Positions 41,579 to 50,502 of a stretch of DNA of 64,000 bases are shown piece by piece; position 1 is the first letter of the stretch; each line of letters opens with the position of its first letter. The notes under the pieces were generated by a model. It saw only the letters and a list, made by a program, of their open reading frames with translations. It ran no database searches and had not been told where the DNA came from. The stretch is taken from contig NZ_JAJBZM010000002.1 in NCBI RefSeq assembly GCF_020567375.1, positions 248,001-312,000 on the forward strand. The letters run 5' to 3'. The stretch comes from Janibacter melonis. GTDB taxonomy: Bacteria > Actinomycetota > Actinomycetes > Actinomycetales > Dermatophilaceae. The translations under genes and the position numbers were made by a program.

Positions 41579-42516
41579 GACGTCGACGCACGACCTTCGC
41601 CCTGGGAGGGGTGGCCGTCGCCGCCGCCCTCGCCCTGTCCGTCCGCGGGGGCCTCGGCCCCTCGACCTCGCCGGCCACGGCGCCACCGACCGCGACGCCG
41701 ACCGTCGCCGGCCCGTCGACCCATGACTGCGTCGACGAGCCCAGCCGCTGCGGGTATCCCGACGAGACGACGACCGGGGTGAGCGACGGGGTGACCCTGA
41801 AGAAGTCCGGCTCGGTGATGGCCGACGAGGACGGCCAGGTGGTCGAGGGCCTCGACATCACCGGCGAGATCAGCGTCAGCGCCGCCGACGTGACGATCCG
41901 CGACGTGCGGGTCACCGGCGGCCGTGGTGCCGGGGCGTCGGACTGGGTCGTCGTCGTGCGCCCGGGCGCCGAGCGTCTCGTCATCGAGGACAGCGTGCTG
42001 CGCACGCCCGAGGGCTCGGAGCAGGACATCGCCTGCGTGCTCAACATCGGCGACGCCGAGCCGACCGTGCGCCGCGTCGACATCTCCGGGTGCAGCGCGG
42101 GCATCTCCAGCGGCGGCGGTCTCGTCGAGGACACCTACATCCACGACCTCGCGATGATCCCGGGGCTCAGCCACGTCGTCGGGGTGGCCTCGAACGGCGG
42201 TGGCGGCATGACCGTGCGACGCAGCACGATCCTCAACGAGTACGCGCAGACCGCCGCGGTCGCCTTCTACCAGGACTTCAGCCAGCAGTCCGACAACCTC
42301 GTGCAGGACAACCTGCTCGCCGGCGGCGGCTACATCTTCTACGGCGGCAACGGCCGCTTCGGCCCGACCTCGAAGATCCGCTTCGTCGACAACCGGATCT
42401 CGCGGCTCTACTACCCGACCGGCGGCTCGCTCGGCCTCACCGCGAGCTTCGACGTCGACCTGCCGGGCAACGAGATGTCGGGGAACTTCTGGGACGACAC
42501 GGGTGAGCCGGTCTGA
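41575..42516 (+). CDS. Secreted right-handed parallel beta-helix protein
   Basis: A 313-aa exported protein with a basic start, a hydrophobic core (ALGGVAVAAALALSV) and a Thr/Pro linker. The rest shows short repeating strands (GLDITGEISVSAADVTIRDV, TVRRVDISGCSAGISS, MTVRRSTILNE, DNLVQDNLLAGGG) typical of pectate-lyase-like beta helices. The ends carry a Cys pair (C50, C57 region). Such proteins can be polysaccharide lyases or epimerases; no catalytic set is identifiable. It is coupled to the GT fusion by a 4-base overlap, suggesting a role on the same polymer. Confidence 0.78.
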   Translation: MRRRRTTFALGGVAVAAALALSVRGGLGPSTSPATAPPTATPTVAGPSTHDCVDEPSRCGYPDETTTGVSDGVTLKKSGSVMADEDGQVVEGLDITGEISVSAADVTIRDVRVTGGRGAGASDWVVVVRPGAERLVIEDSVLRTPEGSEQDIACVLNIGDAEPTVRRVDISGCSAGISSGGGLVEDTYIHDLAMIPGLSHVVGVASNGGGGMTVRRSTILNEYAQTAAVAFYQDFSQQSDNLVQDNLLAGGGYIFYGGNGRFGPTSKIRFVDNRISRLYYPTGGSLGLTASFDVDLPGNEMSGNFWDDTGEPV

Positions 42517-42533
42517 GCCGCGGTGCGGACGAG

Positions 42534-42926
42534 GTGCACCACGTCGCGGCCGCCGCGCTCGTGCGTGACGGGACGGTCCTGCTCGGGCACCGCCACCCGG
42601 CCCGTCGGTACTACCCGGACTGCTGGGACCTCGTCGGGGGCCACGTGGAGCCGGGTGAGAGCCCGGTGGACGCCGTGCGTCGCGAGTGCCTCGAAGAGCT
42701 CGCCGTGGTCGTCGACGACCCGCGTCCGGTGCAGCTGACCTTCTCGGACCCCGCCGTGGAGATGCACGCCTTCGTCGTCACCTCGTGGTCGGGCGAGCCG
42801 CGCAACGCCGCCCCGGACGAGCACGACGAGCTGCGCTTCTTCGCCCGTGAGGAGCTGCTCGGTCTGGTCCTCGCAGACCCGGCCGCGCTGCCCGATCTGC
42901 TGGCCGTCCTCGACGCGAAGGGCTGA
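42534..42926 (+). CDS. Nudix hydrolase
   Basis: A 130-aa single-domain Nudix enzyme. The complete box starts GGHVEPGES (about 35-43) and ends RRECLEELAV, with the catalytic Glu pair. The N-terminal HHVAAAALVRDGTVLLGHRH is typical. GTG at 42534 lies 17 bases after the beta-helix gene. Substrate cannot be deduced; a housekeeping or nucleotide-sugar cleaning role is possible. Confidence 0.85.
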   Translation: MHHVAAAALVRDGTVLLGHRHPARRYYPDCWDLVGGHVEPGESPVDAVRRECLEELAVVVDDPRPVQLTFSDPAVEMHAFVVTSWSGEPRNAAPDEHDELRFFAREELLGLVLADPAALPDLLAVLDAKG

Positions 42927-42951
42927 CGGGCGAAGGGAGAGCCCCGTCGCC

Positions 42952-44322
42952 CTACAGGGTCGGCAGGAGGCGACGAGCCCCCTTCGGGCGCCGCGGTGCG
43001 TGGAGGTGACGAGCAGGACCGGGCACCGCCCGCTGGATCCGGCTGACCCGCAGCGACGCGCCGGCCAGCCCCATGAGGATGAACCACACGGCCGGCATCA
43101 TCGGGAAGCTGAAGCCGTCGAAGAAGGCGAGCAGGATCGTGCCGACGGTCACCCCGGCGCCGATGCCGGCGACGAGCGGACGGACCCGCGGGTCGGTCGT
43201 GCGGTGGTAGGCGACGAGCGCGCAGCCGATGGCCGTCACGGCCATGAGCAGCAGCGAGCCCAGGCCGACGACCCCGATCTCGACCGATGAGAGCAGGTAC
43301 TGGTTGTCGAAGATGCGGAACTGGGGCAAGAAGGTGCCGGGGCCGCGGCCGAGGAAGGTGTCTCGCGAGAGGTAGTCCCCGGCGACGGCGTAGCCGTCGA
43401 CCCGGGACCGCACGCTCGTGTCCCCGTCGAGACCGGTGAAGAGGCCGAGCGTCGTGCCGACCATGCCGGGGACCGTGACGAAGACGACGGCGCTGCCGAG
43501 CAGGAGGGACAGGCCGATCCACAGCCGCTGCGCGCGCTGCCACGTGGGGAAGAGGATGACGAGGGCGACGAGCAGGCCGATGAGAGCCGAGCGCGTGCTC
43601 GACACCCCGATCGCGGTCGCGATCGCCAGGGCGGGCCACCAGCGGCGCAGCGCGCTGCTGTCGTCGTCGGGGTCGCGTGCGGCCATCGCGCTCGTCAGGG
43701 CGAGCGGCATGAGCATGCCGAGCACGGCCCCGAACTCGATGGGGTGGATGGCTGTGGCCGCCGGTCGGGTGAAGCCGTCGCGCACGTAGCCCTCGGAGAT
43801 GGCCCGGATCGTCACCAGGCCGGGGATGCGCAGCTCGTCGACCCAGGACCGACCGGTGACGAACTGGACGATGCCGAGGACGGCGATGGCGCCGCCGGTC
43901 ACGGACACGCGCCGCACGAGCGTGACGAGACGGCCCGGGTCCCACACCGCGTCGTGCGTGAGCAGCAGCCCGCCGCTCCACGCCGCGTAGAGCATGAGCG
44001 TCATCGTCGCCACGCCGATCTCGGTCGCCGCCGCCGGTCGCGCCATCGCGAGGCAGAAGGACAGCAGGACGACGCTGAGGAAGACGACGACCGCCGCGAC
44101 GAGCGGGGTCGAGGGCTCGCTGCGCTCGCGGTGCACCCGGTCCCAGACCCACCACAGGCCGCACCCGAGCCAGAGCACCGTCGCCGGCGTGCCGACGCCC
44201 CCGAGACCGGGGACGACGAACTGCGAGGGGATCGCCAGGGTAGCGACGACGCCGATGGTGAGCACGGTGATGCCGTCGCCGACGACCTCCAGCCCCGTGC
44301 CCCCGTACCGCGGCCTCGTCAC
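42952..44322 (-). CDS. O-antigen ligase/polymerase-family membrane protein
   Basis: A 456-aa integral membrane protein with about 10-12 hydrophobic segments and a large extracellular loop (about 280-345: DGDTSVRSRVDGYAVAGDYL, FLGRGPGTFLPQF) containing the conserved Arg/His-type residues of the Wzy/WaaL (O-antigen ligase) family. It is predicted to polymerise or ligate exported repeat units at the outer membrane face. The C-terminal tail is Arg-rich and cytosolic. It overlaps the Wzz-like gene by 4 bases, a natural pairing of polymerase and chain-length regulator. Confidence 0.85.
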   Translation of the reverse strand: MTRPRYGGTGLEVVGDGITVLTIGVVATLAIPSQFVVPGLGGVGTPATVLWLGCGLWWVWDRVHRERSEPSTPLVAAVVVFLSVVLLSFCLAMARPAAATEIGVATMTLMLYAAWSGGLLLTHDAVWDPGRLVTLVRRVSVTGGAIAVLGIVQFVTGRSWVDELRIPGLVTIRAISEGYVRDGFTRPAATAIHPIEFGAVLGMLMPLALTSAMAARDPDDDSSALRRWWPALAIATAIGVSSTRSALIGLLVALVILFPTWQRAQRLWIGLSLLLGSAVVFVTVPGMVGTTLGLFTGLDGDTSVRSRVDGYAVAGDYLSRDTFLGRGPGTFLPQFRIFDNQYLLSSVEIGVVGLGSLLLMAVTAIGCALVAYHRTTDPRVRPLVAGIGAGVTVGTILLAFFDGFSFPMMPAVWFILMGLAGASLRVSRIQRAVPGPARHLHAPRRPKGARRLLPTL

Positions 44323-45134
44323 GGCTGCGGGACCCTCCCGTGGGGGTCGCGCAGGAGGTCCTCGTCCTGCGCCGTGAGCGTCTGGCCGCCGGGCACCGGC
44401 GGGGAGCGCCGGCCGTCGTGGCCGGGAGGTGCGTGGCCCTCGACCGGCGGGGGCAGCTCGGACGGCGCGGGCGGGACCTGCTGGCCCCGGCCCCGGCGGC
44501 CTCCGGTGCCATGACCACCCGCGCCACGGCGTCGCTCGGCACGACGGCGCAGCCCGCTGTCGACGAGCGCGAGGGCGATGACGGTGAGCACGCCCATCCC
44601 GACGAGCGCGACGAGCGCCGAGCGCAGCCGGTCACGGCCCACCGCCTCGGCGACCTTGTCGGAGCTGACGACGCGGCTCGTGATCTGCTGGTCCGAGCCG
44701 CTCGTGATCTTCGACTGCAGGCCTGAGAGGCTCGTCGGTGTCGCCGCGAGCAGCTCGTCGCGGACCGCGATGGCTCCCTCGCTCGTGACGTCGCGCGCGG
44801 TGACGAGCAGCACCGGGCTGCTCGTGCTCGGCTCGTTGACGACCTCGTAGGAGGCATCCGGCTGCAGCCCCTCGACCCGCTTGCGCACGTCCTGGCTGGA
44901 GAGCTCGAGGACGAGGACGTCCACCGCCTCGTTGAGACCGCCGAGCTGGAGGAGCGGGTTGTCGCCCTCCTCGACCGTCGCCCGTGGCGGCAGGAGGAGC
45001 ACGGTCGCCGTGGCCTCGTAGGTCGGGGGCGTCGTCGAGTACGCCCCGAAGGCCGCGCCCACGGCGCACAGCGCACCGATGAGCACGACCCACCACCGTC
45101 GGCGCCCGGCCGACATCACCTCGCGCAGCTGCAC
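44319..45134 (-). CDS. Wzz/YveK-type chain-length determinant protein
   Basis: A 271-aa membrane protein with TM1 at about 13-33 (WWVVLIGALCAVGAAFGAY) and TM2 near 190-207, separated by an extracellular domain with YEATATVLLLPP, the standard Wzz N-terminal motif. A long Pro/Gly/Arg-rich cytosolic tail follows TM2 with no Walker motifs and no Tyr cluster, so it lacks a fused BY-kinase. It should set polymer length with the overlapping polymerase gene. The GTG at 45134 is preceded by GAGGTGGGG. Confidence 0.83.
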   Translation of the reverse strand: MQLREVMSAGRRRWWVVLIGALCAVGAAFGAYSTTPPTYEATATVLLLPPRATVEEGDNPLLQLGGLNEAVDVLVLELSSQDVRKRVEGLQPDASYEVVNEPSTSSPVLLVTARDVTSEGAIAVRDELLAATPTSLSGLQSKITSGSDQQITSRVVSSDKVAEAVGRDRLRSALVALVGMGVLTVIALALVDSGLRRRAERRRGAGGHGTGGRRGRGQQVPPAPSELPPPVEGHAPPGHDGRRSPPVPGGQTLTAQDEDLLRDPHGRVPQP

Positions 45135-45191
45135 GTCCCCACCTCTCTCCGGTGTGGCCCGACTCCCCTTCGCCCACACCTCGTCCGTGCC

Positions 45192-45197
45192 ATATTA
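45192..45197 (-). promoter_or_regulatory. -10 element of the Wzz/polymerase transcript
   Basis: TAATAT on the minus strand is the most AT-rich hexamer in the divergent gap 45135-45271 and lies about 58 bases upstream of the Wzz-like start. No clear -35 is seen. The plus-strand gene at 45272 must also start from this gap. Confidence 0.5.
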
Positions 45198-45271
45198 GGA
45201 ACAGATCCGCTGTCGCCGTGGGGGTTTCGCAGCGATCGCAGCGGGTGGACCGTGACGAAGGGGGACGCGGG

Positions 45272-45964
45272 ATGGGTGCGTGGGACGTGGCGGTGGCAGC
45301 ACGGCGGCAGCTCGTCGTGCTGCTCGTCGGCCTGCTCGTCGCCGGCTGGGCCGCGCACGCGGTGACCCAGGAGCAGCCCGTGTACTGGGCTCGGGTGCGC
45401 GCGGTCCTCGTCGCCGACGGCGCCCTGCGCAACTGGCTGCTCCAGCCGGGCGAGAGCGCGATCCCCCTGGCGGGGCTGCTCGAGCGACGGATGAACGCCG
45501 AGGTCGACGCCGTCCCGACGAACTCGCCGGACATCACGATCATCGACCGGGGGATCACCCACGGCACGGTCGTCTTCCTGCCCGACCGCGGCGGCCAGTG
45601 GGCCCACAACTTCACCGAGCCGATCGTCGTCCTCGAGGCCGCCGGCCCGGACGAGACATCGGTGCACGAGCAGATGGACGGGCTCATCCGGCGCCTGCGC
45701 GGCGAGCTGACGACGCTGCAGCGCGACCTGCTCGTCCCGAGCTCTCCCCGGGTCGGCTTCAGCGACTCGACCCTCGACTACACCGTGCAGGCCGCGGCCG
45801 GGCGGCCGAAGGTCGCCGCGCTCGGCGTCCTCTTCGTCGGGGGGACCCTCACGCTCCTCGCGTGCGTCTGCGTCGAGCGCCTGCGCCGATCTGCGCGAAA
45901 CCGGGACGACGCCACGTACCCCGGTGCCATCATGATCACCGCGGCGCCAGGGGGTCGGGTCTGA
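45272..45964 (+). CDS. Membrane protein of unknown function in polysaccharide locus
   Basis: A 230-aa protein with one N-terminal transmembrane segment (about 13-30, LVVLLVGLLVAGWAAHAV) and one near the C-terminus (about 184-205, VAALGVLFVGGTLTLLACV), with an extracellular middle. This two-TM topology is like Wzz/chain-length proteins, but the central domain (DITIIDRGITHGTVVFLPDR) does not show the Wzz core. It may be a second, short co-polymerase. The ATG at 45272 has GAAGGGGG upstream. Confidence 0.65.
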   Translation: MGAWDVAVAARRQLVVLLVGLLVAGWAAHAVTQEQPVYWARVRAVLVADGALRNWLLQPGESAIPLAGLLERRMNAEVDAVPTNSPDITIIDRGITHGTVVFLPDRGGQWAHNFTEPIVVLEAAGPDETSVHEQMDGLIRRLRGELTTLQRDLLVPSSPRVGFSDSTLDYTVQAAAGRPKVAALGVLFVGGTLTLLACVCVERLRRSARNRDDATYPGAIMITAAPGGRV

Positions 45965-46012
45965 CCGACCGCCATGGTGGGTCCGCTGACGAACACCGGG
46001 GGAAGGACGCCC

Positions 46013-47092
46013 ATGACGGGCCACGAGGACCTGCAGGACCTGGCACTGAGGGGCCTGCGCACGATGTACGACGCGCGCACCGGTCGGGTGCCGCAGACGA
46101 TGCGCCTGGTGCGCACGCCCGACGGCGTCCGGCTGCGGCCCGAGGGCGAGAACCTGCGCTACGACGGCATGGTCGCGCTCGGCCTGTCGCGCGCCGGGGA
46201 CGAGGCGGCCCGGTCGGTCGTCGGCGAGGGCGGCGTCACGGCGTACGTGCGCACCGTCGTCGAGCGGGCGAAGGGGTCGGCCGAGCTCGGCGAGATCGCG
46301 CTCGCGGCCTGGTGCCTCGGCGAGATCTGCGGCGAGGAGGATCCCGTCCTCACCAGCCGCATGCTCACCCAGCTGGGCGCGCCGTCGGTGGCGACCGTCG
46401 CCACCTCGTGGGCGCTCACCGCCACGACGAGCGTGCCCCAGGGGTCGGCGGGGCTGCACGAGGTCCGCGACGCCGCCCTGGCCCGGCTGCTGCCCGCGCA
46501 GGGGCCCGGCGGCCTCTACCCGCACCTGCTCCCCGCGTCGGGGACGCTGCGCGCGCACGTCGGCTCCTTCGCCGACCAGGTCTACCCGGCGATCGCCCTC
46601 GCCCGTCTCTCGCGCGCCCGCGACGACGCCGACGCGCTGAGCCGGGCCACCCGGACCGTCGACGTCCTGTGCCGGCTCCAGGGCAGCGCCGGCCAGTGGT
46701 GGTGGCACTACGACTCGCGGGGCGCCGAGGTCGTCGAGCGCTTCCCCGTCTACAGCGTCCACCAGCACGCGATGGGCCCGATGACGCTGCGCGACCTGCG
46801 CGAGGCCGGGGGACCGGACCGCAGCGCGGAGGCCGAGGCCGGGGTGGCCTGGCTCGAGCACCACCCGGAGTCGCTCGAGGACCTCGTGAGCCCGCGCCAC
46901 AGCATGATCTGGCGCAAGGTCGGCCGGACCGAGCCGCCGAAGGCCGCGCGTGCCATCGGGGCGGCCGTGACCTCCCTTCGCCCCGGCACCCAGGTGCCCG
47001 GCCTCGACGCCCTGCTGCCCCCGGGCGCGGTCGACCACGAGTGCCGCCCCTACGAGCTGGGGTGGCTGCTCTACGCGTGGGGCCGGTCGTGA
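46013..47092 (+). CDS. Helical-repeat (alpha/alpha toroid-like) protein of unknown function
   Basis: A 359-aa cytosolic protein made of repeated helical hairpins. Aromatic/acidic motifs such as NLRYDGMVALGLSRAGD, GQWWWHYDSRGAEVVERF, PVYSVHQHAMGPM and YELGWLLYAWG resemble six-hairpin glycosidase or terpene-cyclase-like toroids without matching a specific family. No signal peptide. It sits between the two-TM protein and a WecG-type transferase, overlapping the latter by 4 bases, so it probably acts in repeat-unit processing or as a sugar-modifying enzyme; this is inference. Confidence 0.65.
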   Translation: MTGHEDLQDLALRGLRTMYDARTGRVPQTMRLVRTPDGVRLRPEGENLRYDGMVALGLSRAGDEAARSVVGEGGVTAYVRTVVERAKGSAELGEIALAAWCLGEICGEEDPVLTSRMLTQLGAPSVATVATSWALTATTSVPQGSAGLHEVRDAALARLLPAQGPGGLYPHLLPASGTLRAHVGSFADQVYPAIALARLSRARDDADALSRATRTVDVLCRLQGSAGQWWWHYDSRGAEVVERFPVYSVHQHAMGPMTLRDLREAGGPDRSAEAEAGVAWLEHHPESLEDLVSPRHSMIWRKVGRTEPPKAARAIGAAVTSLRPGTQVPGLDALLPPGAVDHECRPYELGWLLYAWGRS

Positions 47093-47886
47093 CCGGCCCC
47101 TTCGCGGGCCCGGTCTCGGACCACGAGGTCGACCTCTTCGGCCTCCCCGTCGCGGCCCTGACCTCCGAGCAGGTGGTTGCCCGGTGCGTCGCCGCCGTCG
47201 AGCGCCGCGAGGTGCTCGAGATCGGGGTGCTCAACGCGGCCAAGGTCGTGAGCATGCGTCGCGACGCGCGGCTGCGCGAGTCGCTCCTCGGCTGCGACCT
47301 CCTCGTCGCCGACGGCCAGGCCGTCGTGTGGGCGAGCCGGGCCCTGGGCCGCCCGCTGCCCGAACGGGTGGCCGGCATCGACCTCTTCACGAGCCTGCTC
47401 GAGGTCGCCTCCGAGCGCAGGCTGCGGGTCTACCTGCTGGGCGCGACGGCGGAGGTCCTCGCCGGGGTCGAGCAGGTGCTCGCGACGCGCTACCCGGGGG
47501 CGGTCCTCGCCGGATCCCACGACGGGTACTTCGCGCCGGAGCAGGACGACGAGGTCGCCCGGGAGATCGGGCGCGCGCATGCCGACCTGCTCTTCGTCGC
47601 CATGCCCTCGCCGCGCAAGGAGACCTTCGTCGACGCCCACCGCGACGTGCTCGCCGTGCCCGTCCTGCACGGCGTCGGCGGCTCCTTCGACGTCGTGTCC
47701 GGCCGCACCCGACGGGCCCCGGGCTGGATGCAGCGCGCGGGACTCGAGTGGGCCTACCGGCTGCTGCAAGAGCCGCGCCGCATGTGGCGCCGCTACCTCG
47801 TAACCAACACCCTCTTCGTGCTCCTCCTCCTGCGCGAGCGGGTCCGGCCGAGCGCGCCGTACCGAGACCCGCGTCGGGTCGCCTGA
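47089..47886 (+). CDS. WecG/TagA/CpsF-family glycosyltransferase (GT26)
   Basis: A 265-aa GT26 transferase, typically adding an N-acetylmannosamine-type sugar to an undecaprenyl-linked acceptor. Family blocks are VLNAAKVVSMRRDARLRESL, LLVADGQAVVWASRALGRPL, RVAGIDLFTSLLEVA, VYLLGATAEVLAGV, LFVAMPSPRKETFV and GVGGSFDVVSGRTRRAPGWM. The C-terminal hydrophobic and basic part (YLVTNTLFVLLLLRERVR) associates with the membrane. GTG overlaps the previous stop. It ends two bases before a strong palindromic terminator. Confidence 0.9.
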   Translation: MTGPFAGPVSDHEVDLFGLPVAALTSEQVVARCVAAVERREVLEIGVLNAAKVVSMRRDARLRESLLGCDLLVADGQAVVWASRALGRPLPERVAGIDLFTSLLEVASERRLRVYLLGATAEVLAGVEQVLATRYPGAVLAGSHDGYFAPEQDDEVAREIGRAHADLLFVAMPSPRKETFVDAHRDVLAVPVLHGVGGSFDVVSGRTRRAPGWMQRAGLEWAYRLLQEPRRMWRRYLVTNTLFVLLLLRERVRPSAPYRDPRRVA

Positions 47887-47887
47887 G

Positions 47888-47929
47888 TCGAAGAAGGAGC
47901 GTCACCTCGAGGTGACGCTCCTTCTTCGA
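47888..47929. terminator. Perfect 42-bp palindromic terminator
   Basis: Arms beginning TCGAAGAAGGAGCGTCACCT are exact reverse complements with centre CTCGAG and no loop. It lies between the convergent GT26 gene (stop 47886) and the flippase gene (stop 47949). T-rich CTTCTTCGAA follows the downstream arm, so it should work in both directions. Confidence 0.85.
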
Positions 47930-47948
47930 ACCGGCGAAGGGGGACCGC

Positions 47949-49394
47949 TCAGGCGGTGAGGGAGCGCAGCCGCTGCCAGTCGGCGAGCAGCTCGCGACGC
48001 CGCACGGCGAGCAGGACGAGCCCGACGACGCCGGCCAGGCCGAGGGCGGCCACCGAGGGCAGCGTCGTCGCCCCCACCGCGACGACCCCCGCGCCCACGA
48101 CGCTCGCCCCGACGACCGGGGCCACCTGACCGCCGAGCGCCCGCACCGGCAGGTCCACGCGGTGCAGCTGCCACAGGTAGAGCGGCAGCACGACGACGAG
48201 GCCGACGACGAGCTGGGCGACCGCCACGGCCCACACCCGCCCGCTCTGCGCGGCGACGTACGCGCCGACCGCGAGGGCGAGCACCCACAGCAGCTGGGTG
48301 AGCAGCAGCAGGTGGGTCGAGCCGATGACGACGAGCAGGTCGTAGCAGAGCTCGGCGAGGATGCGCACGAGCGCGAAGACCGCGAGCCAGGCGAGCACGG
48401 GCGCGCTGCCGGCCCACTCCTGCCCGTAGACGAGGGCCACGAGCGGTCCGGCCGCAGCCGCGAGCACGAGGCACGCGGGCGCCGAGACGCCGAGCAGCAG
48501 GCGCACGAAGAGCGAGACCCCCGAGGCCATGACCTCGGGGCTCTCGCGCACGCGGGCGAAGAGGGCCGGTGCCACGCTGCGCAGCGGCTGCGAGAAGAGG
48601 CTGACCGGCCAGCTCGCGAGGTTGAAGGCGAGGACGTACAGGCCGAGCTGGACCGGGCCGAGCACCCCGCCGACGACGAGCTGGTCGAGGTAGCCGATGA
48701 CGAAGACGAGCACGCTCGCCCCCGCCAGCGGCAGCCCGAAGCCGAGCAGCCGGCGCGCGACATCGCGGTCCCAGCCGAGCCGGTAGGGCAGCGGCGAGGC
48801 GACGACGAACATCACGGCGGAGACGACGCTCCCCGCCAGGCGCCCGATCGCCAGGCTCATCGCGCCCCAGCCGGTCAGCGCCAGGGCGAGGCTGGTGAAG
48901 GCGCCGAGCCAGACGTTGACCTGGTCGATGACCATCCGCTGCTTCTGCAGCATCTCGCGCTGCATGAGCGCGGCCGGGGTCGCGACGAGGCCGTTGACGA
49001 GGATCGCCATGCCGAGCCAGCGCACGGGGTCGGTCGCCGCGGGCGCCCCCATCGCCGTCGCGTAGTACGGCGCGCCGACCCACACGAGGCCGGTGAGCAC
49101 CGCGCTCGTCAGCACGGTCACCGAGGTCACCGTCGGGGCGATGTCCGCCGGCTCGTCGGCCCACCGCACGATCGCCAGGCTCACGCCGAGGTCGTTGAAG
49201 GCGAGGATCGCGAGCAGCGCGACGACGGCGACGGCGAAGGTGCCGAACTCCTGCGGGCCAAGCACCCGCGCGAGGACGATGCCGATCGCGAGCGTGCCGA
49301 AGCGTGACGCCGCGGTGTTGACCAGGCTCCAGCCCAGGGCGTTCGCCGCCCGCGCCCCGAGCCCGCGGCTCTCGGTCTGCGGCGGGGTGCCCAT
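47949..49394 (-). CDS. Wzx-type polysaccharide flippase
   Basis: A 481-aa membrane protein with about 12-14 hydrophobic segments of the MOP/polysaccharide-transport family. The N-terminus GWSLVNTAASRFGTLAIGIVL and the block ARVLGPQEFGTFAVAVVALL are typical of PST-family flippases. It moves lipid-linked repeat units across the membrane. It is the last gene of a six-gene minus-strand operon that begins at 54317, four bases after the DegT gene. Confidence 0.88.
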   Translation of the reverse strand: MGTPPQTESRGLGARAANALGWSLVNTAASRFGTLAIGIVLARVLGPQEFGTFAVAVVALLAILAFNDLGVSLAIVRWADEPADIAPTVTSVTVLTSAVLTGLVWVGAPYYATAMGAPAATDPVRWLGMAILVNGLVATPAALMQREMLQKQRMVIDQVNVWLGAFTSLALALTGWGAMSLAIGRLAGSVVSAVMFVVASPLPYRLGWDRDVARRLLGFGLPLAGASVLVFVIGYLDQLVVGGVLGPVQLGLYVLAFNLASWPVSLFSQPLRSVAPALFARVRESPEVMASGVSLFVRLLLGVSAPACLVLAAAAGPLVALVYGQEWAGSAPVLAWLAVFALVRILAELCYDLLVVIGSTHLLLLTQLLWVLALAVGAYVAAQSGRVWAVAVAQLVVGLVVVLPLYLWQLHRVDLPVRALGGQVAPVVGASVVGAGVVAVGATTLPSVAALGLAGVVGLVLLAVRRRELLADWQRLRSLTA

Positions 49395-49398
49395 CGGC

Positions 49399-50502
49399 TC
49401 AGGCGCCGAGCGCGTCGGCGAGCGACTGCGCGACGTGCTCCTGCTGCGCGGGGGTGATGTGCGGGTAGATCGGCAGCGACAGGATGCGGTCGGCGGCGGC
49501 CTCGGTCACCGGGAAGTCGCCCCGGCCGTACCCGAGGTCGGCGAAGGCCCGCGTGAGGTGGACCGGCTCGGGGTAGTGGATCCCCGCGCCGACCCCCGCC
49601 TCGTGCAGCGCCGAGAGCACGCGGTCGCGCTCGTCGACCTGGATGACGTAGAGGTGCCAGACGTGCTCGTTGCCCGGGGCGACCGCGGGCAGGGTGACGG
49701 GCAGCCCGTCGAGCAGGCTCGCGTAGCGCTCGGCCGCCTCGCGACGGCACGCGTTCCAGCGCTGGAGGCGGCGCAGCTTCGCACGCAGCACGACGGCCTG
49801 GATCGCGTCGAGCCGCGAGTTGAAGCCGACGACCTCGTGGACGTACTTCGTCAGGCTGCCGTGCGCGCCGAGGAGCCGGGCCGTGCGGGCGAGGTCGTCG
49901 TCGTCCGTCGTCACCGCGCCGGCGTCGCCGGCGGCGCCGAGGTTCTTGCCCGGGTAGAAGCTGGTCGCCGCCATCCGGCCGAGGCTGCCGGAGACCCGGC
50001 CGTCCTGGGTCGCGCCCTGCGACTGGGCGGCGTCCTCGACGACGGGCAGACCGAGCCGGTCGGCGTGCTCGAGCACCGCGCCCATCGGGGCGAGCTGGCC
50101 GTAGAGGTGCACGGGGGCGATCGCCCGCGTGCGCTCCGTCGTCACGGCCCCGAGCTGGGCGGGGTCGATCAGCAGGTGGTCGGGGTCGACGTCGACGAGC
50201 ACCGAGCGCGCCCCGATCCGGGCGACGGCCTCGGCCGTGGCGACGAAGGTGTTGGCCGGCAGCACGACCTCGTCGCCGGGCCCGACGCCCACGGCGCGCA
50301 GCGCGATCTCGACGGCGTCGGTGCCGTTGGCGACCCCGACGCAGTGCTGCGTCCCGCACAGCTGCGCGTACTCCTCCTCGAAGCCCGCGACGTGCGGCCC
50401 GCCGACGAAGCCCGCGCTCGAGAGCACGTCGTCGACGTCGGCGCGGATCTCGTCGAGGATCTCGGCCTGCGCGGCGCGCAGGTCGACCAGGGGGACATGC
50501 AT
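49399..50502 (-). CDS. DegT/DnrJ/EryC1/StrS-family sugar aminotransferase (1)
   Basis: A 367-aa PLP aminotransferase acting on nucleotide-linked keto sugars. The PLP lysine is in SFYPGKNLGAAGDAGAV, preceded by VVEDAAQSQGA; other blocks are NGTDAVEIALRAVGVGPGDE and GFNSRLDAIQAVVLRAKL. Sequence style resembles WlbC/WbpE-type 3-aminotransferases. It overlaps the acetyltransferase gene by one base. Presence of a second, different DegT gene upstream suggests two amino groups or two amino sugars. Confidence 0.9.
   Translation of the reverse strand: MHVPLVDLRAAQAEILDEIRADVDDVLSSAGFVGGPHVAGFEEEYAQLCGTQHCVGVANGTDAVEIALRAVGVGPGDEVVLPANTFVATAEAVARIGARSVLVDVDPDHLLIDPAQLGAVTTERTRAIAPVHLYGQLAPMGAVLEHADRLGLPVVEDAAQSQGATQDGRVSGSLGRMAATSFYPGKNLGAAGDAGAVTTDDDDLARTARLLGAHGSLTKYVHEVVGFNSRLDAIQAVVLRAKLRRLQRWNACRREAAERYASLLDGLPVTLPAVAPGNEHVWHLYVIQVDERDRVLSALHEAGVGAGIHYPEPVHLTRAFADLGYGRGDFPVTEAAADRILSLPIYPHITPAQQEHVAQSLADALGA

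Noticed and set aside
44319-45134. Wzz protein with fused tyrosine kinase
   Set aside because: The C-terminal tail has no Walker A/A' motifs and no tyrosine cluster.
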